This document shows, piece by piece, positions 9,151 to 17,628 of a stretch of DNA of 64,000 bases. This stretch comes from Pseudomonadota bacterium. Its GTDB lineage: Bacteria > Pseudomonadota > Gammaproteobacteria > Steroidobacterales > Steroidobacteraceae. Below the pieces are notes generated by a model. It searched no databases, was not told where the DNA came from, and saw only the letters and a list, made by a program, of their open reading frames with translations. How positions within the stretch are numbered: the first letter of the stretch is position 1; each line of letters begins with the position of its first letter. The stretch lies in contig JAKBCE010000011.1 in NCBI GenBank assembly GCA_021808195.1, forward strand, positions 56,348 through 120,347, written 5' to 3'. Made by a program: the position numbers and the translations under genes.

Positions 9151-10998
9151 TCAGAACATCTCCGACGGACCGAGCGGCGTGATCTCGACCTTCTTGCGCG
9201 AGGCAATGAACTCGCCGGTGATCATCTCCTCGTAAGTCTGGCCGGGACCGACCATCGGATATACGCCCGCATCAGGGTCAATCATCACTTCCAGGAACGC
9301 CGGTCCCTTGAAGTGCAGGAACTCCTCGATCACGCGCGGCACGTCAGCTTTGCGCTCGAGACGCACGGCGTACGGAAAGCCATCGGCTTCGGCGGCGCGG
9401 ATGAAGTCCTTCTTGTGCAGCGAGCGGTCGCTTGCCGACAGCCGGCCCTTGAAGAACAGCTTCTGCCACTGCTTGACCATTCCGTCACCGCAGTTGTTGA
9501 GCACGACGACCTTGATGGGCAGCTCGTAGGTGGTGACGGTCTCGAGCTCCCCGAGGTTCATGCGGATGCTCGAGTCGCCATCGATGTCCACGACCAACTT
9601 GTCGGGCTGGGCGAACTGTGCGCCAATTGCCGCCGGTAGTCCGAAGCCCATCGTGCCCATGCTGCCGGAGGTGAGCCACAGCCGTGGGTGGCGGAAATCG
9701 CAGTATTGCGCCGCCCACATCTGATGCTGACCGACACCCGTGGTGATGATCGCCTCGCCGCCGGTGACCCGATTGATCTCCTCGATCACGTAATACGGCT
9801 GGATGAGCGCGCTGTCGCGGTCGTAGTTCATCGCGTGGCGGCTCTTCAATTCGCCAAGATGTGCCAGCCAGCTTGCGAACTCGCCTCTGAAGCCCGCACG
9901 GCGTCCGTGCGTGGTGAGCGTGTGCAGCGCCTCGGGCAACAGCCCGACATGGCTCCAATGTGTGCGTTTGACCTTGTTGATCTCTGCGCTGTCGATGTCC
10001 AGATGCGCGATTCGGCGCGCGCCGCGTGCGAATTTCGCCGGCACGCCGGCAACCCGGTCATCGAAGCGTGCGCCGACGGCAATCAGGAAATCGCAGTCAT
10101 CGACCGCGTAGTTGGCGAACGCCGCGCCGTGCATGCCGAGCATGCGCATTGCGAGTCGATGGGTCGTGTCGATCGCGCCGATGCCCATCAAGGTTGTGAC
10201 CATCGGAATGTCGAACGCGGTGGCGAACTCGAGCAGTCTCGCCGAGGCATCGCCGTGGATCACGCCGCCGCCTGCATAGATCAGCGGCCGGCGTGACTCG
10301 CCGAGAATTTCGAAGAAGCGCGCGGCATCGCGCGCATCGAGCCGGCGTTCGGTGAGCGCCTGCATCCGGCGGCGATAGCCCGGAATAGGCAAGGTGCCGG
10401 CGCCCTGGAACAGACCCTCCCAGTTCTGCACGTCCTTCGGCACGTCGATCACCACGGGTCCGGGTCGGCCGGTTCGGGCCAGCTCAAAAGCCGTGCGCAT
10501 GGTCGCCTCAAGCCGCTCCGGCTCGGTCACCAGGAAGACGTGCTTGGCCACGGAGCCCATGATTGCGGTCACCGGGGCCTCCTGAAAGGCGTCGGTGCCG
10601 ATGGCCGCGCGCGATACCTGGCCGCTGATCACCACGATCGGCACCGAGTCGGCCATGCAGTCGCGCACCGGAGTCACGGTGTTCGTGGCCCCCGGGCCGG
10701 AAGTGACCAGGCAGACGCCCACCCGGCCGGTGGCCCTCGCGAACCCGGCGGCCATGAAGGCCGCGCCCTGCTCGTTGGCCGGCACGATCAACGGGATCTG
10801 CCGGCCACCGGCGCGCTGCTGTTCCTCGTTATAGAGAAATACCGCGTCATAGGTCGGCAGGATGGCGCCGCCGCTGTAGCCGAAAATCGCCTCGACGCCC
10901 TCATCCGCCAGGACTTGCATGATCATCCGGGCGCCGGACATCTTCTGGCCGGCGAGCGGGTGAGCACGGGGGGTGGATTCGGGGACGCTCTTGGTCAT
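9151..10998 (-). CDS. ilvB: acetolactate synthase, large catalytic subunit
   Basis: Condenses two pyruvates, or pyruvate and 2-oxobutanoate, in valine/leucine/isoleucine synthesis using ThDP, FAD and Mg2+. The 615 residues show the N-terminal ThDP domain with the catalytic glutamate in PANEQGAAFMAAG, a central FAD-binding domain, and the C-terminal ThDP motif GDGSSIRM with NN about 27 residues later. The regulatory subunit ilvN is not downstream but diverges from the other side of a 169-bp gap. The ATG at 10998 fits the usual short N-terminus; another in-frame ATG lies at 11025. gloA follows 6 bp later. Confidence 0.96.
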   Translation of the reverse strand: MTKSVPESTPRAHPLAGQKMSGARMIMQVLADEGVEAIFGYSGGAILPTYDAVFLYNEEQQRAGGRQIPLIVPANEQGAAFMAAGFARATGRVGVCLVTSGPGATNTVTPVRDCMADSVPIVVISGQVSRAAIGTDAFQEAPVTAIMGSVAKHVFLVTEPERLEATMRTAFELARTGRPGPVVIDVPKDVQNWEGLFQGAGTLPIPGYRRRMQALTERRLDARDAARFFEILGESRRPLIYAGGGVIHGDASARLLEFATAFDIPMVTTLMGIGAIDTTHRLAMRMLGMHGAAFANYAVDDCDFLIAVGARFDDRVAGVPAKFARGARRIAHLDIDSAEINKVKRTHWSHVGLLPEALHTLTTHGRRAGFRGEFASWLAHLGELKSRHAMNYDRDSALIQPYYVIEEINRVTGGEAIITTGVGQHQMWAAQYCDFRHPRLWLTSGSMGTMGFGLPAAIGAQFAQPDKLVVDIDGDSSIRMNLGELETVTTYELPIKVVVLNNCGDGMVKQWQKLFFKGRLSASDRSLHKKDFIRAAEADGFPYAVRLERKADVPRVIEEFLHFKGPAFLEVMIDPDAGVYPMVGPGQTYEEMITGEFIASRKKVEITPLGPSEMF

Positions 10999-11167
10999 GG
11001 CGGCGCTCTCTTGTGGCGGCGGCAACGTTCCGGAAAGGGGAGATACCCGCAGACTAGCAGGTCGATCTGCCGGCCGGAAGTTGCGCGCTGCGCTTTGTCA
11101 CGTGACCGCGCACGGTGCCATCCATTATTCTGCGGAGATTCACTGCCCGCTCTACTTCTGGAATGCC
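10999..11167. promoter_or_regulatory. divergent ilvB/ilvN promoter region
   Basis: The 169-bp gap between the divergent start codons must hold both promoters. On the plus strand a GTGACC at 11102-11107 and TATTCT at 11126-11131, spaced 18 bp, could be the ilvN promoter. A perfect 10-bp palindrome GTCACGTGAC at 11097-11106 overlaps that -35 region and could be an operator. I see no leader peptide rich in Ile, Val or Leu, so classical attenuation is not supported. Confidence 0.4.
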
Positions 11168-11671
11168 ATGCGCCACATCATCGCCATCCTGCTGCAAAAC
11201 GAGGCCGGTGCCCTCAGCCGGGTCGCCGGCATGTTCGCCACCCGAGGCTACAACATCGAGTCGCTGTCGGTGGCCGCCACGCAGGATCCGACTGTCTCGC
11301 GCATCACCCTGGTGACCCAGGGATCGGATGCGGTCATGCAGCAGATCGTCAATCAGCTGTACAAGCTGGTCGACGTGGTGAGCGTCGAGGACATGACGAG
11401 CGGCGAGCATCTCGAGCGCGAGCTGATCCTCCTGAAGCTCAAGGTCCGTCCCGATCAGGTCGATTCGGTCAGAGGATACGTGGTGCGCACCGGCGGACGC
11501 GTGCTCGATCCGGCGCCGGACGGGTTCATTGTCGAGCTGAGCGCGAGCGAAGCGGAGATCGAGACCTTTGCCACCGATCTCGCGCGCAGCGCCGAGCTTC
11601 TCGAGGTGGTGCGTAGCGGCGCGCTCGGCATCGAGCGCAACGCTCGTCCGATGCGCGTCGTGCGCGCCTGA
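11168..11671 (+). CDS. ilvN: acetolactate synthase, small regulatory subunit
   Basis: A 167-residue regulatory subunit with an N-terminal ACT domain (MRHIIAILLQNEAGALSRV, with G-Y-N-I-E-S-L about residue 28) that binds valine for feedback inhibition, and the C-terminal ALS_ss domain (EREL to the end). Sequence and length are closest to IlvH/IlvN. The start is fixed by the canonical M-R-H-I-I-A-I-L-L N-terminus. No strong ribosome-binding site is visible. The gene is transcribed away from ilvB, whereas the two subunits are normally consecutive in one operon. Confidence 0.95.
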   Translation: MRHIIAILLQNEAGALSRVAGMFATRGYNIESLSVAATQDPTVSRITLVTQGSDAVMQQIVNQLYKLVDVVSVEDMTSGEHLERELILLKLKVRPDQVDSVRGYVVRTGGRVLDPAPDGFIVELSASEAEIETFATDLARSAELLEVVRSGALGIERNARPMRVVRA

Positions 11672-11676
11672 GTGAG

Positions 11677-11702
11677 GGCGGGCCCGCTCGGGCGGACCCG
11701 CC
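11677..11702. terminator. terminator-like hairpin between convergent ilvN and glnK
   Basis: Stem GGCGGGCCC (11677-11685) pairs with GGG (11690-11692) and CCCGCC (11697-11702), leaving a 4-nt loop GCTC and a 4-nt bulge. It sits between the stop codons of two converging genes, 6 bp after ilvN. There is no T-tract on either strand, so intrinsic termination is uncertain. Confidence 0.4.
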
Positions 11703-11714
11703 GGTCAGTTGCAA

Positions 11715-12173
<459 letters not shown>

Positions 12174-12221
12174 CTAATTCGCTGACTGCAGAGGCCTGCG
12201 CCGTGGACCACGCCCCCGCTC

Positions 12222-12270
12222 TGCACCATTTTGGCGCAGCTCCCAGTGGCTCCCGCTCGGTGATGGTGCG
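12222..12270. promoter_or_regulatory. two NtrC-type enhancer sites upstream of glnK
   Basis: Site 1 at 12222-12238 reads TGCACCATTTTGGCGCA, one mismatch from the dyad TGCACCA-N3-TGGTGCA. A weaker site 2 at 12254-12270 keeps a good right half (TGGTGCG) and a poor left half. Their centres are 32 bp apart, about three helical turns, and lie about 97 and 129 bp upstream of the predicted glnK transcript start, the arrangement expected for an NtrC enhancer. They also lie just upstream of the plus-strand flavoprotein gene. Confidence 0.65.
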
Positions 12271-12302
12271 CGCGAGGGCTGCGCTTCGGTAAGCTTGCGC
12301 AA

Positions 12303-13526
12303 ATGTTCGAACGCATCGTCATCGTCGGGGCCGGTCAGGCTGCCGTGCAGGCCATCGATACGCTTCGGCGGCAGGGCTTCACCGGCCACATCTCGCTGAT
12401 CGGCGCGGAGCCGCTGCTGCCGTATCAGCGCCCGCCGCTGTCGAAGAAGTTCCTGGCAGGCACGCTGTCGCGCGAACGGCTGCTGCTGCGGCCGGCGGCG
12501 TTTTACGAGCAGCACGCCGTGGCGACTCGCCTGGGGCGGCGAGTCGAGGAAATCGAGCGCCGCGAGCAACGCTTGCGGCTGGATGACGGATCGAGCGTCG
12601 CGTACGACGCATTGCTGCTGGCAACGGGAAGCCGTGCCCGGCCGCTGGCCATGCCCGGGACGGATCTCGCAGGCGTGTTCAGTCTGCGTACCGTTGCAGA
12701 CGTCGAGCAGATCCGCCCGGCGCTCACCCCTGGCGCACGCTTGGTCATCCTCGGCGGCGGCTACATCGGGCTCGAGGTGGCCGCCACCGCTCGGGGACTG
12801 GGCGTCGAGGTCACCATCCTCGAGCTCGCCCCGCGGATCATCGAGCGAGTCACGTGCTCGGCAGTCGCCGAATTTTATGCCGCCGAACACGTACGCCATG
12901 GCGTGCATATCGTCTGTGGCGTACGCGCTCGCGCGATCCTGGCCCAGGCGGGGGAAGCTCGGGTGCGGGCGGTGCTCACCGAGGAGGGGGGCGAGTACGC
13001 CGCGGACGCGGTGCTGCTCGGCGTCGGCGCGCTCCCCGAGCAGGAACTTGCCGCAAACGCCGGGCTCGCTTGCGAGAACGGCATCCAGGTCGATGAGTAC
13101 TGTCGCAGCACCGATCCGGTCATCTACGCTGCCGGGGACTGTGCCAGCCACCCCAGTCGCCATTACGCGCGCCGGCTGCGCCTGGAGTCGGTCGACAACG
13201 CGTTCGAGCAGGGCGTCACCGCGGGGCTGAATTTGCTCGGACGTGACGTCGTGCACGACAAGGTGCCCTGGTTCTGGTCGGATCAGTACGACCTGAAGCT
13301 GGTCATCGTCGGAATCAACACCGGGTACGACGAAGTCGTGCTGCGCGGCGATCCGGCTGCCCGCGCGTTCAGTGCCTGCTATCTGCGCAGCGGCGAGCTC
13401 ATTGCCATCGACAGCATCAACACGCCGAAGGATCAGCTGGCGGCGCGCAAACTGATTCCGGCGCGAGCGCGGCCGGATCGCGCTCGGCTCGCTGACCCCT
13501 CGATCGCCCTGCAGGCGACGTGCTGA
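12303..13526 (+). CDS. FAD-dependent ferredoxin/rubredoxin-type reductase
   Basis: A 407-residue flavoprotein of the PdR/BphA4/ThcD family, which passes electrons from NAD(P)H through FAD to a small iron-sulfur protein. Motifs are the FAD fold VIVGAGQAAVQA (residues 6-17), the PYQRPPLSKKFL segment typical of this family, the second Rossmann motif ILGGGYIGLEVAA (about 149-161), the YAAGDCA FAD clamp and a C-terminal reductase domain with PWFWSDQYDLKL. No ferredoxin or monooxygenase gene is adjacent, so its partner is unknown. The gene reads away from glnK across a shared 249-bp regulatory gap. Confidence 0.9.
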   Translation: MFERIVIVGAGQAAVQAIDTLRRQGFTGHISLIGAEPLLPYQRPPLSKKFLAGTLSRERLLLRPAAFYEQHAVATRLGRRVEEIERREQRLRLDDGSSVAYDALLLATGSRARPLAMPGTDLAGVFSLRTVADVEQIRPALTPGARLVILGGGYIGLEVAATARGLGVEVTILELAPRIIERVTCSAVAEFYAAEHVRHGVHIVCGVRARAILAQAGEARVRAVLTEEGGEYAADAVLLGVGALPEQELAANAGLACENGIQVDEYCRSTDPVIYAAGDCASHPSRHYARRLRLESVDNAFEQGVTAGLNLLGRDVVHDKVPWFWSDQYDLKLVIVGINTGYDEVVLRGDPAARAFSACYLRSGELIAIDSINTPKDQLAARKLIPARARPDRARLADPSIALQATC

Positions 13527-13538
13527 GTTGCACGGCGC

Positions 13539-14042
13539 TCAGAGTTCCCAATCGCGAAGGGATGCGGCGGCCTGACGGACCGCCCGCTCGCGCTCGATGC
13601 GCACGGCTTCGGAACGCGCCAGGGCGGCCGCGCGCACCGCGGGCCGAGCGTTTTCCGGCGAGCCTGCGTCGAACGGTGGCGCCGGCGCATACTCGATGGC
13701 CAGCTGCACGGCCTCGGCATAATCCCGGCCCGCGATCTCGGCGAGCACCGTCAGAGCCAGGTCAATGCCGGCGGTGACGCCGCCGCCGGTGATGATGTTG
13801 CCGTCCCGCACGACGCGCGCGGCGTCCGGGACTGCCCCAAATGCGACCAGAGCGTCGCGCCACGCCCAGTGACAGGCCGCGCGCCGGCCGGTGAGCAGGC
13901 CGGCCGCCCCGAGCAGCAGCGAGCCGGTGCACACCGAAGTCACATACCGTGCCGACCGCGCCAGTCGGCGCAGTTCCCCGAGGTATTGCCGGTCACCGAG
14001 CGCCGCGATGCTGCCGAGCCCTCCGGGCACGCAGAGCAGCGC
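13539..14042 (-). pseudogene. DJ-1/PfpI isonitrile-hydratase-like gene, N-terminal half missing
   Basis: From CVPGGLGS onward the frame encodes a good DJ-1/PfpI protein of the isonitrile hydratase (InhA) type: nucleophile elbow SVCTGSLLLGAAGLL with the catalytic Cys, then ACHWAWRD and the GGGVTAGIDLAL segment, ending normally. The first 60-70 residues of the family (the strand, helix and LDLTGPYEVF region) are absent. Upstream of about 14042 the frame instead runs antisense through the neighbouring gene. No other start with family sequence exists, so the gene is probably non-functional. See the finding on the shared breakpoint. Confidence 0.75.
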
Positions 14043-14046
14043 ACAT

Positions 14047-14793
14047 GCTACGCTCGTCGTGGCCGGCGGCGAGGGCGCGCACAGGGCGGCACAGTGCCTG
14101 CGGACGCGCCAGTTCGTTCTCGCCTGTGCAGCCCGGGCGCAGCGGGTTGCAAGCGTCTGTTCGGGCGCGTACGTCCTGGCCGCCGCCGGGCTGCTCGACG
14201 GACGGCGCGCCACGACCCACTGGAATTGTACGGCGCATTTTAAGGAACACTTTCCACGCGTGCGGCTGGAGCCGGACCGTATCTACGTCCGCGATGGCAG
14301 AGTCTGGAGCTCCGCGGGCATCACCGCAGGCATCGATCTCGCCCTGGCAATGATCGAGGCGGACCTCGGCGAGACCGTTGCCCGCCGCACGGCGCAGCAG
14401 CTGGTCGTGTACCACCGCCGTCCCGGCGGGCAGTCGCAATTCTCGCCTCTGCTTGCGATGGAGCGCGCGGTCGGGCGCTTCACGCCCCTGCTGGAGCATG
14501 CGCGGGCGCACCTGCACACGCGGCTTGACGTCGAGTCGCTCGCGGCGTGGAGCTGCATGAGCCCCCGGCACTTCGCGCGGCTGTTCAGCGCGGAAATCGG
14601 CCTGTCACCGGCCAAGGCCGTCGAGCGCCTGCGGGTGGATGCGGCGCGGGCGGCGCTCGAGAGCGGCACCTCATCGGTTCAGCAGGTGGCGGTGGTGTGC
14701 GGCTTTGGCGATTCCGAGCGGATGCGGCGCAGCTTCCTGCGCGTGCTTGGTACGCCCCCATCCGCGCTCAAGCGCCGCGAGGGACCCCGATAG
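14047..14793 (+). pseudogene. GlxA-type AraC-family regulator, N-terminal half missing
   Basis: The frame encodes the second half of a DJ-1-like sensor domain (TLVVAGGEG, then SVCSGAYVLAAAGLLDGRRATTHW and GITAGIDLAL) followed by a complete AraC-type double helix-turn-helix DNA-binding domain ending in GFGDSERMRRSFLRVLGTPP. Intact GlxA-type regulators are about 310-330 residues and begin with a further 60-70 residues (FDGFQLLDLAGP region) that are missing here. The only upstream in-frame starts run through antisense DNA of the neighbouring DJ-1 gene. The DNA-binding domain is intact and could in principle still be made, but the sensor domain is broken. Confidence 0.72.
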
Positions 14794-14811
14794 CGGCAGC
14801 GATGGGCAGGG

Positions 14812-14832
14812 CCACCTTTACGGCGAAGGTGG
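14812..14832. terminator. hairpin after the regulator remnant
   Basis: CCACCTT (14812-14818) pairs perfectly with AAGGTGG (14826-14832) around a 7-nt loop, followed by ATATTTGT. It lies 19 bp after the stop codon of the truncated regulator and 20 bp before the radical SAM gene. It could be a weak intrinsic terminator or an operator for the downstream gene. Confidence 0.4.
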
Positions 14833-14851
14833 ATATTTGTACAGTCTCGGT

Positions 14852-16864
14852 ATGAGCACTCCCCCGCGACCCGGCGTGTTGAGGCGCGGACACGGCGCGC
14901 TGTCGAATCCCCCCGGGCGCTTCGAGGTGCGCAGCACCGAGCCGCTCGACGATGGCTGGTTCCAGGCGCAGGTCCCCGATCACGTGCCGCTTGCAGTGAG
15001 GGCGGATCGTGCCCGCAGCGTGATCAGCACCAATGACTCTCCGGACCTCCCCTTCGAGCAGTCGATCAATCCCTACCGGGGCTGCGCGCATGCGTGTGTT
15101 TACTGTCTGCGCGGTGACACCCCGATCCTGATGGCCGACGGCACGACCCGCCCCATTGCGCAGCTGACGGTGGGGAGTGAGATCTTTGGAACCGTGCACC
15201 GGGGCCGCTCGCGACACTATGCGCGAACCCACGTGCTCGCTCATTGGAGCGTCATCAAGCCAGCCTACCGGGTCGTGCTGGCCGATGGCACCGAGCTGGT
15301 CGCCGGCGCGGATCATCGTTTTCTGACCGAGAACGGTTGGCAGTTCGTGACCCCCTCGAGCCCCTGCGCTGCATCGCGCCGCGCGCACCTGACGGTCGGC
15401 ACCCGGCTGCTCGGCACCGGACAGTTCAGCGCACCGATCGCAAAGGATCGTGATTACCTGCGTGGGTATCGGTGCGCCGTGTTGCATGGGGGCGCCGACC
15501 GCAGCCGGCCCACTGTGTCGGCACCGTGGCATGGTGGTGCCGCCGGCGTGCGCGGTGGCCCGTACCACTACGCTCGCGAGTGCCGTCCGCGGACCGTGCC
15601 TGTAGCGCGCCCAGCCGATTGGCCGGGCACGCTCTCGAGCGCGTGGTGCGCCGGATTTCTCGCCGGTCTTTGCGATGCCGGCCGCAGCGGCGCGGCGGCG
15701 CCGCTGCAGATCGCTCCTCCCAATGCCCTTCTCATCGAATGGGCCGCTCGCTGTCTCGGGATGCTGCATTTTCGCTTCGTGCTCGATAGTGTGCGCTCGG
15801 CAGACGCCAGTCCGGTGTCGCGTGTGCGGCTGCTCGGCGGGCTGCGCGAGCGGCTGCGGTTCTTGCACGCCGTGCAGCCGACGCTGAGCGGAGCGCTCGG
15901 CATCGAGGGCCGAGTACTGCAGTGTGCCGCGGCCCTGCAGGTCGTGTCGATTGAACCGGTCGGGACGGTGCGTCTCTACGACGTGACCACGGGTAGCGGT
16001 GATTTCATCGCCAACGGTGTCGTGAGTCACAACTGTTATGCCCGGCCCAGTCATGCCTATCTGGGCCTGTCCCCGGGGTTGGACTTCGAGACGCACCTGT
16101 TCTACAAGCGCGATCCGGGCCGCCTCCTCAAGCGCGAGCTGGCGCGCCCCGGCTACCGCTGTAAGCCGATCACCCTCGGTGCCAACACCGATCCGTATCA
16201 GCCGATCGAGCGGCGGCTGCGTGTGACGCGCGAGATTCTCGAGGTGCTCGCGAGCTGCCGGCATCCGGTGACCGTGATCACCAAGGGTGCGCTCATCCTG
16301 CGCGATCTCGATCTTCTCGCTGCGCTGGCGCGCGACAATCTCGTCCGCGTCGGCATCAGCATCACCACGCTCGATGAGCCGCTGAAGCGCGCCATGGAGC
16401 CGCAGGCGGCATCGCCTGCGGCGCGCCTGCGCACGCTGCGCGAACTGGCCGCGGTGGGGGTTCGCGCCGGGGTGCTGGTGGCGCCGGTGATTCCGGGTCT
16501 GACCGATCACGAGCTGGAGCGCATCGTGCAGGCGGCGGCCGAGGCGGGCGCCGGCTGGGCGAGCTATGTGTTGCTGCGGCTGCCCCACGAGGTGGGCCCG
16601 CTGTTTCGCGAGTGGCTGCAGGCACACGCTCCGTTGCGCGCAGCGCACGTTCTGTCCTTGATTCGCCAGATGCGTCAGGGACGCGACAACGACCCGCGCT
16701 TTGGCCATCGCATGCGTGGGTCCGGTCCGTTCGCCGAGTTGTTGCGCGCCCGATTTCAGGCCGCATGCCGGCGCGCAGGTCTGGATACGGCACGCGGCTC
16801 GCCGCTCAGCGTGAGTCTGTTCCGGCCACCGGGTAGCGAGCAACAGCTGTCACTGCCGCTCTGA
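14852..16864 (+). CDS. PA0069/Rv2578c-family radical SAM protein containing an intein
   Basis: The 670-residue precursor has an extein of 360 residues that matches the PA0069/Rv2578c (SplB-like) radical SAM family: PPGRFEVRSTE..DDGW near the N-terminus, INPYRGCAHACVYC (C78, C82, C85) entering the cluster motif, and after the intein CYARPSHAYLGLSPGLDFET, ANTDPYQPIE and LLRLPHEV. The reading frame is continuous through the inserted element, and joining residues 84 and 395 restores C-x3-C-x2-C-Y-A-R-P exactly. The family binds a 4Fe-4S cluster and SAM; no substrate is established. ATG at 14852 gives the family N-terminus, although no strong ribosome-binding site is visible. The enzyme can only be active after splicing because one cluster ligand is the +1 cysteine of the C-extein. 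Confidence 0.92.
   Translation: MSTPPRPGVLRRGHGALSNPPGRFEVRSTEPLDDGWFQAQVPDHVPLAVRADRARSVISTNDSPDLPFEQSINPYRGCAHACVYCLRGDTPILMADGTTRPIAQLTVGSEIFGTVHRGRSRHYARTHVLAHWSVIKPAYRVVLADGTELVAGADHRFLTENGWQFVTPSSPCAASRRAHLTVGTRLLGTGQFSAPIAKDRDYLRGYRCAVLHGGADRSRPTVSAPWHGGAAGVRGGPYHYARECRPRTVPVARPADWPGTLSSAWCAGFLAGLCDAGRSGAAAPLQIAPPNALLIEWAARCLGMLHFRFVLDSVRSADASPVSRVRLLGGLRERLRFLHAVQPTLSGALGIEGRVLQCAAALQVVSIEPVGTVRLYDVTTGSGDFIANGVVSHNCYARPSHAYLGLSPGLDFETHLFYKRDPGRLLKRELARPGYRCKPITLGANTDPYQPIERRLRVTREILEVLASCRHPVTVITKGALILRDLDLLAALARDNLVRVGISITTLDEPLKRAMEPQAASPAARLRTLRELAAVGVRAGVLVAPVIPGLTDHELERIVQAAAEAGAGWASYVLLRLPHEVGPLFREWLQAHAPLRAAHVLSLIRQMRQGRDNDPRFGHRMRGSGPFAELLRARFQAACRRAGLDTARGSPLSVSLFRPPGSEQQLSLPL
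15104..16033 (+). mobile_element. intein (310 residues) with degenerate LAGLIDADG endonuclease
   Basis: The intein begins at Cys1 (C85 of the precursor) with CLRGDTPILMADGT, a textbook block A, and ends with DFIANGVVSHN followed by Cys+1, a textbook block F/G with penultimate His and terminal Asn. Block B carries the histidine in GADHRFLTENGW (intein residue 71). All class 1 splicing residues are therefore present. The middle 200 residues correspond to a LAGLIDADG homing endonuclease, with block-like segments DYLRGYRCAVLHGG (about 118-130) and FLAGLCDAGRSG (about 185-196), but in both the catalytic acidic position is lost. Splicing is probably intact and homing dead. Confidence 0.9.
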
Positions 16865-16872
16865 GGGGTGCC

Positions 16873-17628
16873 TCACAGCGGCTGGTAGCGAAACCGCGCC
16901 ACCAGACGGTGCTGATCGCAGGGATAGATGAGCCGGACGTGGGTGATGCGCTGTGCGTCGCGCCAGGTGTTGCGCTCAATGGTCAGGCAGGCCGTATGGG
17001 TGCGAATCGCGAGCCAACGCGCAACGGCCGCATCGGCGTTCAGCGCGCCGATCTGATGTTCGGCCTCCGTCCAGGGGATGCGCTGCAGCAGCCAGCGCCC
17101 CGGCGAGATGTCCTCGAAGCGCTCGTTGCGCGCCTCCGGGACCGCCTGCAGGTTGATCAAGCGCTCCTCGAGCGCGTGCGGTCGGCCGCCGGCGAGGTGC
17201 AACCCGGTGAGTGCGAGCACTGGCGTGGCACACGCCACGCCCAGGGTGTTGGCGTCTGCAGCATTGGCGCGGCGCGTCTGCCGCGCGAGCGACTCGTAGG
17301 CGTAACTGACGCCCGCAGCCAGGATTTCGGCCTCGATGTCGTGGATTTCCAGTACCGATTCCTGTGGACGCGGCAGATTGACGGTGGTGCCGGCACGGCG
17401 CCGGCGTGTGACCAGGCGCTGATCGGCGAGGTTACCGAGTGCCTTGCTGATCGTCATGCGCGCACAGCCGAAGGTGCGCGCCAACTCATGCTCGGACGGT
17501 AGGCGATGACCGGCGGGCCATTCACCGGAGACGATCTTCTGGCGCAACGATGCGTAAATCTCGCGGTAGCGCGGTAGCGCATTCGCCCGGACCGGACTCG
17601 ATGAGACGCGGTTACTCATGTCATGCAT
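16873..17628 (-). CDS. hutC: histidine utilisation repressor
   Basis: A 251-residue GntR-family repressor of the HutC subfamily. The N-terminal winged helix (about residues 20-85, with LPSEHELARTFGCARMTISKAL) is followed by a UTRA ligand domain (about 95-245) that binds urocanate as inducer in characterised members. Length and sequence are normal. The first ATG at 17628 overlaps the end of hutF by 8 nt; a second ATG three codons later (17619) would start just after the hutF stop. Cotranscription with hutF gives autoregulation through the operators at 19032-19068. Confidence 0.94.
   Translation of the reverse strand: MHDMSNRVSSSPVRANALPRYREIYASLRQKIVSGEWPAGHRLPSEHELARTFGCARMTISKALGNLADQRLVTRRRRAGTTVNLPRPQESVLEIHDIEAEILAAGVSYAYESLARQTRRANAADANTLGVACATPVLALTGLHLAGGRPHALEERLINLQAVPEARNERFEDISPGRWLLQRIPWTEAEHQIGALNADAAVARWLAIRTHTACLTIERNTWRDAQRITHVRLIYPCDQHRLVARFRYQPL

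Noticed and set aside
14768..16843. 691-codon open frame antisense to the radical SAM/intein gene
   Set aside because: Same GC-bias artefact; the plus strand shows full family and intein motifs.
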